Shown here one piece after another: positions 22,511 through 29,132 of a DNA stretch of 31,134 nucleotides. Each line of letters begins with the position of its first letter. The first letter of the stretch is position 1. The position numbers were made by a program, and so were the translations under genes. A model generated the notes under the pieces. It searched no databases and was not told the origin of the DNA. It saw only the letters and a list, made by a program, of their open reading frames with translations. The stretch lies in contig JBAXRO010000020.1 of NCBI GenBank assembly GCA_037131165.1, positions 1-31,134 of the forward strand, in the 5' to 3' direction. The DNA comes from WLNJ01 sp037131165. GTDB taxonomy: Bacteria > Actinomycetota > Thermoleophilia > Solirubrobacterales > Solirubrobacteraceae.

Positions 22511-23415
22511 AGGTCCTCGTAACAGGTGGCAGCGGATTCATCGCCTCTCACGTCGTCGACAAGCTCGCCGAAGCAGGCCACGAGCCGCTCAACTACGACT
22601 TGCGCCCCTCGCCGTGGCGTGACGACGTCGAGTTCGCCGAAGGGTCGATCACCGACGTCGACACTCTCGAGCGGGCAATGCTCGGCTGCGAAGCCGTGAT
22701 GCACCTCGCCGCCGCAGCTGACGTCAACGAGGTCAACGCCGACCCGCTCTGGGCCGAGGATCTCAACGCCCGCGGTACCGCCTGCGTGCTCGAGGCCGCA
22801 AGGCGCGCCGGCGTCAAGCGGGTCGTGTACTCGTCGACGATCTGGGTCTACCAGGACAACGATGAGATGGAGATCGACGAGGACGTCAACCCCGCCCTGC
22901 CGTCGCACCTCTACACCGCCGGCAAGCTCGCCGGCGAGGCCTACTGCACCTCCTACAAGGCGCTCTACGACCTCGACCACACGATCCTGCGGTTCGGGAT
23001 CCCCTACGGCCCGCGAGCGCGCGAAGCGACCGTCCTCGCGCTGTTCGTCAAGAAGGCCTTGGCGGGCGAGCCGATCACCCTGGCCGGTGGAGGCACCCAG
23101 ACCCGCCGCTTCGTCTACGTCGAGGACATCGCCGACGGCTGCGTCGCTGCGCTCGCGCCGGAGGCGGCCAACCGCGTCTACAACCTCGTCGGCAGCGAGG
23201 AGACCTCGATCCGCGAGGTGGCCGAGAAGGTCCAGGAGCTGCTCGGCGAAGCCGAGATCGTGATCACCGAGGGCCGTGCGGGCGACTTCGCCGGAGCGGT
23301 CATCAGCGGCGAGCGAGCCGAGCGCGAGCTCGGCTGGACGGCGAAGACCGACTTCGCCGAAGGGGCGCGCCGCTACGTCGAGTGGCACCGCTCCCGCAGC
23401 GAGACAACCGCCTGA
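22507..23415 (+). CDS. NAD-dependent nucleotide-sugar epimerase/dehydratase (extended SDR)
   Basis: The 302-residue protein is an extended short-chain dehydrogenase. It has the NAD-binding MKVLVTGGSGFIASHV (Gly7, Gly10), AVMHLAAAADV, the catalytic Ser/Thr region YSSTIWVYQ (Thr111) and Tyr136-x3-Lys140 in YTAGK. RFGIPYGPRA and RRFVYVEDIADG are typical of NDP-sugar 4-epimerases and dehydratases. Its ATG at 22507 overlaps the aminotransferase stop by 4 bp. The pairing suggests it makes or modifies the amino-sugar used by the following glycosyltransferase. The reaction (epimerase versus dehydratase) cannot be fixed from motifs alone. Confidence 0.9.
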   Translation: MKVLVTGGSGFIASHVVDKLAEAGHEPLNYDLRPSPWRDDVEFAEGSITDVDTLERAMLGCEAVMHLAAAADVNEVNADPLWAEDLNARGTACVLEAARRAGVKRVVYSSTIWVYQDNDEMEIDEDVNPALPSHLYTAGKLAGEAYCTSYKALYDLDHTILRFGIPYGPRAREATVLALFVKKALAGEPITLAGGGTQTRRFVYVEDIADGCVAALAPEAANRVYNLVGSEETSIREVAEKVQELLGEAEIVITEGRAGDFAGAVISGERAERELGWTAKTDFAEGARRYVEWHRSRSETTA

Positions 23416-23500
23416 CCGCTATCGCACTACAGACCCGCCGGTGATGCGGGCCAAGCGGGCAGTCCGGCACACCGCTCCGGGCAGCCCGTCGGGCGTTCCC

Positions 23501-23534
23501 GGCCGCGGCAACCTGCGGCCGTCGGGTTGCGGCC
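23501..23534 (+). repeat. Mutually exclusive hairpins before the glycosyltransferase gene
   Basis: GGCCGC (23501-23506) can pair with GCGGCC (23515-23520). Alternatively GCAACC (23508-23513) pairs with GGTTGC (23525-23530), extended by GGCC on both sides with a 3-nt bulge. The two foldings exclude each other. There is no T-run, so a simple terminator is unlikely. In high-GC DNA this may be chance. Confidence 0.3.
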
Positions 23535-23545
23535 ACACGCTGACC

Positions 23546-23551
23546 TACACT
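23546..23551 (+). promoter_or_regulatory. Candidate -10 box of the glycosyltransferase gene
   Basis: TACACT lies 8 nt before the ATG at 23560 and no ribosome binding site intervenes. The position suggests a near-leaderless transcript independent of the upstream pair. Confidence 0.4.
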
Positions 23552-23559
23552 CGGCAGCG

Positions 23560-25317
23560 ATGACGGCTGAGCCACGCAAGGTGCTGATCCTCTCCGCGGA
23601 CATCGGCGAGGGGCACGACGCTCCCGCCCGCGCGATCCAGCGTGAGTTCCAGGAGATCGAGCCCGATGCCAAGGTCTCGATCGCCAACGGCCTGACCGCG
23701 ATGGGCGGCGTCCTGACGAGCGTTGTGCGCGACGGCTCGGAGGTGACCTTCACCTGGTTCCCATGGCTGTTCGAGATCCAGTACCGGCTGATCATGAAGT
23801 TCCCACCGACCCGCTGGATCGGCCAGAAGCTGCTGACGAGGCTCGGTGCGCGGCCGTTGATGCGGATCGTCAACGCCCACAACCCCGACCTGATCATCTC
23901 GACCTACCCGGGAGTGACGGTCGTGCTCGGCGAGATGCGGCTCAAGGGCAAGCTGAAGGTGCCGACGATCGCCAGCATCACCGACCTTGCCGGCCTTCAC
24001 CACTGGGCCCACAGGGGGATCGACCTGCACACCGTGACACACCGTGAATCGACCGAGACGGTCGAACGGATCGCGGGCGAAGGTTCGGTTCGCTGGGCGA
24101 TGCCACCGACCAGTCCCGTCTTCCTCGACCCTCCCAGCCGCGAACAGGCGCGGCACGACCTCGGGCTGCCGACCGAAGGCGAGGTGATCGTCGTCTCCGG
24201 TGGTGGATGGGGAGTCGGCGACGTGGCCGGCGGGATCGAATCTGCGCTCGCCCGCCCGGGGGCAAGGGTGATTGCCCTCTGCGGGCGAAACGAGGTTGTC
24301 AAGCAGGCCCTGGAGGAGCGGTTCCCCGGCGACGACCGCCTGACTGTGATGGGCTTCACCGATCGGATGGCAACCGTCCTCTCCGCAGGGGACGTGTTGA
24401 TCCACGCAACCGGGGGTCTCACCGCCCTCGAGGCGATGATCTGCGGAACGCAGGTGATCTCCTACGGGTTCGGGGTCGGGCATGTCCGCGAAAACAACCG
24501 TGAGTACGTCAGGCTCGGCCTCGCCCAGGTCGTCAAGCGCAAGGAGGACCTGCCGGCGGCGATCGACAGGGCACTCGAGGAGCCGATCCCCCGCGACCCG
24601 CGCTACGCCCAACTGCCCTCGACCGCTGAGCTCTCGCAACAGATGCACCGTTGGGTGGAGCCCGTTCCCGCCTGGAGGCTCACGGCCCAGAGGGCGGTCG
24701 GCGGGCTGGCAGTCGCCGCGCTCCTCGTCTGGGTCGTCCTCGGCAGCGGCTTCGGCTTCAACGCTTTCGACGGGCCGCTGCGGCTCAAGGCGGCCGACGC
24801 CCTGCCGACCAGCGAGCCGGTCGTCGGCGTGATCGTCAACGCACCCCAGAGTCAGGTGGCTGCAGTTGCAGCGGCCGCGAAGGACCGCGGCTTGGCAGTC
24901 TCGATCGCTGTGACTCAGCCGCCCGGGACCGCGACGGTCCAGTCGATCAGGGCTGCGGGCTCCGAGCCGATCCCGCAGTTGGGCAAGTCGGGGGCCGTGC
25001 GCTGGATCGCGACCAAGCGGCGCTTGGCGCGGATGATGCGCGAGCTCGGGCTCGTCAAACCGTTCCCCTACGAACCACCGCCCACGGGCTTCTCGATCGG
25101 TGAGTACGAGGCGGCGAAGTCGGTCGGCGGACGCCCGGTCAAGGGTCACGTCGAGATCGACAGCCGGTCTGTGATCGGCGAGCTCGGCCGGGGCGAGATC
25201 GTCGTCGTCAACCTCGATGGCAGCGTCCGGTCACTGCGTGCGCTCGACTCCCTCAGAAGCGCCCTCGCCCTGCAGTCACTGGCTTCGGTGCCGGTGTCGG
25301 CTCTCGTCAGGGAGTAA
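23560..25317 (+). CDS. MGDG-synthase-like glycosyltransferase fused to a degenerate deacetylase-like domain
   Basis: The protein has 585 residues in three parts. Residues 1-365 form a GT-B glycosyltransferase of the MGDG synthase/MurG type (GT28). It starts VLILSADIGEGHDAPARAI and has STYPGVTVVLG (114-124), VVSGGGWGVGDV, and the donor-site segment HATGGLTALEAMICGTQVI (282-300). Residues 376-398 are one membrane segment. Residues 420-582 follow the strand/helix order of a NodB deacetylase but lack its catalytic residues: the TFDDGP place reads VIVNAP and the LLHDG place reads VVVNLDG. It probably glycosylates a lipid at the membrane; the inactive domain may bind glycan. The ATG at 23560 follows a TACACT box by 8 nt; a start 11 codons earlier is less likely. 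Confidence 0.82.
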   Translation: MTAEPRKVLILSADIGEGHDAPARAIQREFQEIEPDAKVSIANGLTAMGGVLTSVVRDGSEVTFTWFPWLFEIQYRLIMKFPPTRWIGQKLLTRLGARPLMRIVNAHNPDLIISTYPGVTVVLGEMRLKGKLKVPTIASITDLAGLHHWAHRGIDLHTVTHRESTETVERIAGEGSVRWAMPPTSPVFLDPPSREQARHDLGLPTEGEVIVVSGGGWGVGDVAGGIESALARPGARVIALCGRNEVVKQALEERFPGDDRLTVMGFTDRMATVLSAGDVLIHATGGLTALEAMICGTQVISYGFGVGHVRENNREYVRLGLAQVVKRKEDLPAAIDRALEEPIPRDPRYAQLPSTAELSQQMHRWVEPVPAWRLTAQRAVGGLAVAALLVWVVLGSGFGFNAFDGPLRLKAADALPTSEPVVGVIVNAPQSQVAAVAAAAKDRGLAVSIAVTQPPGTATVQSIRAAGSEPIPQLGKSGAVRWIATKRRLARMMRELGLVKPFPYEPPPTGFSIGEYEAAKSVGGRPVKGHVEIDSRSVIGELGRGEIVVVNLDGSVRSLRALDSLRSALALQSLASVPVSALVRE

Positions 25318-25343
25318 GGACCGGCCGGCCCGGTGGCGACAGG

Positions 25344-25349
25344 TAGGCT
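25344..25349 (+). promoter_or_regulatory. Candidate -10 box of the ATPase-GNAT fusion gene
   Basis: TAGGCT lies 8 nt before the ATG at 25358, with no ribosome binding site between. The gene is 40 bp after the glycosyltransferase and may have its own leaderless promoter. Confidence 0.4.
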
Positions 25350-25357
25350 CCGCCACT

Positions 25358-26800
25358 ATGAGCAACCGGGTGCGCGTCTCGATCGGCGCCGACAAGCAGG
25401 ACCTCGCGATCGTCGGCGGCGCAGTTGCGCAGTTCGCGGCACGCAGGGGTCTCGCCGAGGACGAGTCCCGGACCCTGCTGGCGAGCGTCGAAGGCACCTG
25501 CTCGTGGCTGATCGACCACGCCTATCCGGACAACGCCCTCGGTGAGGTGACCGTCCAGCTCGAGCTCGCTTCCGGCGCGGTCAGGGTCGTGATCGAGGAT
25601 TGGGGAGAGCCGCTCCGCGCCTTTGGCGGCGGAATCGGCCCCGTGCCGGAGGCTCTCGCGAACGTGACTCTCGGAGCTCATGACCTGAGGCTCGTCAACC
25701 TTGGCCGCGACGGCAAGCGCACCTCGTTCGCCGTCCCCGCCGAGGCCGTCGAGCCCACGCCGCTCGCGAGCTTCGGGGAGGTCAAGCGCGAGGCGGACTC
25801 CGCTCTCCACACGGCTGACGAACTGGTCGTCCGGGCATCGACACCCGACGACGCCGACGAGATCGGCAGGCTGCTGTTCTCCAACTACGGCCTCGGCTAC
25901 GGGCATCCCGAGTTCTACCTGCCGAGGTGGGTTGCGTGGCAGATCGAAACCGGCTCGCTGGATTCGAGCGTCGCCCTGATCGCCGATGAGATCGTCGGAC
26001 ACCACGCGCTGATGGTGTCCGAGGGCGAGCGGATGGGCGAGACGGGCGTCGCGGTCGTCCACCCCGGCTACCGAGGTCTCGGGATCCTCGGGAAGATGCA
26101 GCAGCGCACCCTTGGGCGAGCGAACGACAGGTCGCTCGACGGCGTCTTTGCGCGCGCGGTCACCACCCATCCGTACAGCCAGCGGGCCGAACTCAAGCGC
26201 GGCTACCGCGAGACGGCGTTGCTGCTCGGCAGCGTCCCCGTCGGCCCCAACGCCGAGTCGAAGCTGCGCGGCGCCTCGCTGATCACGGTCCTGCCGCTCG
26301 GAGACCCGAGCCGCGAGGTGACCCTGCCCGAACGCTATTCCGAATGGCTGGCAGCGATCTTCGAGCGGAACGGGATGAACGCAGCCCAGCCTGTCGGTAC
26401 TCCCAACGAGTCGGCCGAGTGGCCATCGGTGAGGATTGCCGAAGACGAACACCGTTCAACGACGACGATCACCGTCCACAGCTTCGAAGGCCACGGACGT
26501 GAGCAACTGCTGAGCGCCATCCGTGGTTCGATCCATCGCCACGACGACCTCACGATCTGCGACCTTGACCTCCGCCTCCTCTCCTCGGATGAGCTCGACG
26601 CTGCGATCGAGCTGCTGCGCAGCCACGACTTCTTCTTCTCGGGGCTGATGCCGTTCGGCTTCGGCGGTCACGACCGCCTGCGGATGCAGGCGCTGCTGAC
26701 CGACGACGTGCTGTTCGACGGGATCGTGCTCGAGTCCGACTTCGCCAAGGAGCTTCGCGGCTGGGTCATCGAGGACTACGAGTCGGTCACCCACGGCTGA
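25358..26800 (+). CDS. Fusion of an RsbW-like (HATPase) domain with a GNAT acetyltransferase domain
   Basis: The 480-residue protein starts with a domain (1-128) resembling anti-sigma-factor kinases of the RsbW type. SVEGTCSWLIDHAYPD (43-58) is at the N-box position, VVIEDWGEPLRAF (77-89) at the G1 box, and HDLRLVNLG (108-116) near the G2 box. The Asn of the N-box, needed for Mg-ATP binding, appears replaced, so ATP binding is doubtful. Residues 154-300 form a GNAT domain with VAVVHPGYRGLGILGKM (231-247), the acetyl-CoA loop. A third region (300-480) is alpha/beta and unassigned. The protein may acetylate a substrate under control of the N-terminal domain. It may belong with the preceding envelope genes or be independent. 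Confidence 0.75.
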   Translation: MSNRVRVSIGADKQDLAIVGGAVAQFAARRGLAEDESRTLLASVEGTCSWLIDHAYPDNALGEVTVQLELASGAVRVVIEDWGEPLRAFGGGIGPVPEALANVTLGAHDLRLVNLGRDGKRTSFAVPAEAVEPTPLASFGEVKREADSALHTADELVVRASTPDDADEIGRLLFSNYGLGYGHPEFYLPRWVAWQIETGSLDSSVALIADEIVGHHALMVSEGERMGETGVAVVHPGYRGLGILGKMQQRTLGRANDRSLDGVFARAVTTHPYSQRAELKRGYRETALLLGSVPVGPNAESKLRGASLITVLPLGDPSREVTLPERYSEWLAAIFERNGMNAAQPVGTPNESAEWPSVRIAEDEHRSTTTITVHSFEGHGREQLLSAIRGSIHRHDDLTICDLDLRLLSSDELDAAIELLRSHDFFFSGLMPFGFGGHDRLRMQALLTDDVLFDGIVLESDFAKELRGWVIEDYESVTHG

Positions 26801-26882
26801 GCGACGACCGACGGAGATCAGTCGCGTCGGGTCCCGGAGGACGTCCGCTCGGCCAGGCGGCCATTGTCCGTCGACCCGGACG

Positions 26883-28484
26883 CTAGTGGCGGAAGTGCCG
26901 CCGACCGGTCATGACCAGCACGACTCCGGCCTCGTCGCAAGCGGCGATGACTTCGTCGTCGCGGATGCTTCCCCCGGGCTGGATCACGCAGCTGGCTCCC
27001 GCATCGATTGCTTCCTTCGGCCCGTCGGCGAACGGGAAGAAGGCATCGCTCGCCACAGCTGAGCCCTCGAGGCTCTCGGGGGCCTTGCTGACGGCGATCT
27101 TGGCGCTGTCGACCCGGCTCATCTGGCCGGCCCCGATCGCGAGGGTCCGGCCCTCCTTGGCGAAGACGATCGCGTTGCTCTTGACGTGGCGGGCGACGAC
27201 CCATGCGAAGAGCATGTTCTCCCACTCCTGCTCGGTCGGTTGGCGCTTGGAGACGACCTCCATCGCCGAGCGATCGTCGGGGATCAGGTCGCGGTCCTGC
27301 ATCACCAGGCCGCCGAGCACTTCGCGGCGCTCCGGGGCGGGCTGGCCACCGCCGGGGTTGGAATCGGTGAGGATGCGGATGTTCGGCTTGACCGACATCA
27401 CCTCGATCGCCTCGTCCGTGTAGCCCGGCGCGGCGAGCACTTCGACGAACTGGTCCATCAACGCCGCCGCGAGCTCGGCATCGACCTCGCGGTTGAATCC
27501 GATCACGCCTCCGAACGCCGAGACCGGGTCGCAGGCGAAAGCCGAGCGATACGCGTCGAGGGCGGTCTCGCCGACCGCCACCCCGCACGGGTTGTTGTGC
27601 TTGACGATCACGCAGGCCGGCTCGCTGAAGTCGTCGACTATCCGACGGACGGCGTCGAGGTCGAGCAGGTTGTTGTACGAGAGATCCTTGCCCGAGAGCT
27701 TGGAGAAGCGGCCGAGCAGATCGTCCGTCGCGCCCGTCACCGCGTAGTAGGCGGCCCTCTGGTGGGGGTTCTCGCCGTAGGAGAGGTCGAGCCGCTTCTC
27801 GAACGTGCGGACCATCCGCTCGGGGTGCCCGGAGTCCTCGGCGCTCCCGTTGGCGGCCGGCCCGGCGAACCATGAGGCGATTGCCGAGTCGTAGGCGGCC
27901 GTGCGGGCGAAGGCCTCACCGGCCAGGCCCTGCCGCTGCTCGAGCGGAATCCGCCCGTCGTTGGCGCGAAGCGCCTCGAGCACCGCGGGGTACGAGCCAG
28001 GGTTGACGACCGGGGCGACGAAGGCGTGGTTCTTTGCCGAGGCGCGGATCATCGTCGGCCCACCGATGTCGATGTTCTCGATCACCTCGGCGAACGAGAC
28101 TCCGGACCGGCTCGACACCTCCTCGAACGGGTAGAGGTTCACACAGACGAGGTCGATCCACTGCACCTCGTGCTCGGTCGCTGCGGCCATGTGGGCAGGG
28201 TCGTCGCGACGGGCGAGGAGGGCGGCATGGAGCAGCGGGTGGAGGGTCTTCACCCGTCCGTCCATGATCTCCGGGAACCCCGTCAGCTCGGATACGGAGC
28301 GCACTTCGATCCCGGACTCGCGCAGCGCCTTGGCAGTCCCGCCGGTCGAGACGATCTCGATACCGAGCTCGTCGAGTCCCTTGGCGAATTCCTCGAGGCC
28401 CGTCTTGTCGGACACCGACAGCAACGCGCGACGGACCACGACCTCGCCGGGCTGGACAGTCTCGTTGCCGTTTCCCTCGTTCAC
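26883..28484 (-). CDS. purH: Bifunctional AICAR formyltransferase/IMP cyclohydrolase
   Basis: The 533-residue enzyme does the last two steps of IMP synthesis. The N-terminal MGS-like cyclohydrolase half shows SVSDKTGL (23-30), STGGTAKAL, GRVKTLHP (76-83), and NIDIGGPTMIRASAKN. The formyltransferase half shows LSYGENPHQRA (234-244), LSYNNLLDLDA, and the active-site segment VKHNNPCGVA with Lys295 and His296. The start is a GTG at 28482-28484 that overlaps the purN stop by 4 bp. No strong ribosome binding site is present, so coupling is likely. The last gene of purF-recQ-purN-purH ends 82 bp from the convergent ATPase-GNAT gene. Confidence 0.95.
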   Translation of the reverse strand: MNEGNGNETVQPGEVVVRRALLSVSDKTGLEEFAKGLDELGIEIVSTGGTAKALRESGIEVRSVSELTGFPEIMDGRVKTLHPLLHAALLARRDDPAHMAAATEHEVQWIDLVCVNLYPFEEVSSRSGVSFAEVIENIDIGGPTMIRASAKNHAFVAPVVNPGSYPAVLEALRANDGRIPLEQRQGLAGEAFARTAAYDSAIASWFAGPAANGSAEDSGHPERMVRTFEKRLDLSYGENPHQRAAYYAVTGATDDLLGRFSKLSGKDLSYNNLLDLDAVRRIVDDFSEPACVIVKHNNPCGVAVGETALDAYRSAFACDPVSAFGGVIGFNREVDAELAAALMDQFVEVLAAPGYTDEAIEVMSVKPNIRILTDSNPGGGQPAPERREVLGGLVMQDRDLIPDDRSAMEVVSKRQPTEQEWENMLFAWVVARHVKSNAIVFAKEGRTLAIGAGQMSRVDSAKIAVSKAPESLEGSAVASDAFFPFADGPKEAIDAGASCVIQPGGSIRDDEVIAACDEAGVVLVMTGRRHFRH

Positions 28485-29080
28485 TCGCCGAAACCTATGT
28501 AACCGGCCCGACGGCTGAGGGCGAGGACCGCCTCGGGCAGCAGGCGGTGCTCGACCGGGCGCAGCAGCTCGGCGGCTTCGGCCGCGGTGATTCCCGGCGG
28601 CAGGTCGACTCCCTCCTGGACGAGGACCCGGCCGGTGTCGACCCCGGCATCGACGAGATGGACAGTCACCCCGGTGCGAGTCACGCCGGCGGCCACGGCC
28701 TGGCCGACTGCGTCGATCCCGGGGAACTCGGGCAGAAGCGAAGGATGGACGTTCACGACCCTGTTGGGGAATCGGTCGAGCAGCGTCCCGGTCAGCAGTT
28801 CCATCCAGCCTGCCGTGACGACCAGGCCTACGTCGCGTTCGGCCAACCAGCCGGCGAGCGTGCCGTCTCGCTCTTCGCGGCTCGGGTGATCGGCTTTCGC
28901 GAACACCGCCGATTCGACCCCGGCGGCAGCCGATCGCTCGAGCGCCGCGATCCCGGGCTTGGAGGCTGCGACGGCGACTATCCGGCAGCCGTCGGTCCCA
29001 TGCACCCGCTCGAGCAGGGCGCCGAGGTTGGTCCCCTCGCCGGAAACCAGGACGCCGATCCGCCTCGGGTCGAGAGCCAC
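28481..29080 (-). CDS. purN: Phosphoribosylglycinamide formyltransferase
   Basis: The 199-residue enzyme transfers a formyl group from 10-formyltetrahydrofolate to GAR in purine synthesis. It has the phosphate-binding SGEGTNL (13-19) and the catalytic region VNVHPSLLPEFPG with Asn110 and His112. The third catalytic residue, Asp148, lies in HLVDAGVDTG. The GTG at 29078-29080 has a strong GGGGAGGAG site seven bases upstream. It follows recQ by 52 bp and overlaps purH by 4 bp. The length is normal for the family. Confidence 0.94.
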   Translation of the reverse strand: MALDPRRIGVLVSGEGTNLGALLERVHGTDGCRIVAVAASKPGIAALERSAAAGVESAVFAKADHPSREERDGTLAGWLAERDVGLVVTAGWMELLTGTLLDRFPNRVVNVHPSLLPEFPGIDAVGQAVAAGVTRTGVTVHLVDAGVDTGRVLVQEGVDLPPGITAAEAAELLRPVEHRLLPEAVLALSRRAGYIGFGE

Positions 29081-29132
29081 GATCAGCTCCTCCCCACGAC
29101 CGTGCCGGCGGCGGCAAATCCCCGGCTCCCGG

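Noticed and set aside
23545..25149. A 534-codon minus-strand open frame opposite the glycosyltransferase gene
   Set aside because: Composition and position are those of a shadow frame; the plus strand has clear GT28 motifs.
26801..26886. GTCCG/CGGAC hairpin between the convergent ATPase-GNAT gene and purH as a shared terminator
   Set aside because: The stem is 5 bp, overlaps the purH stop and lacks a T-run in either direction, so support is too weak.
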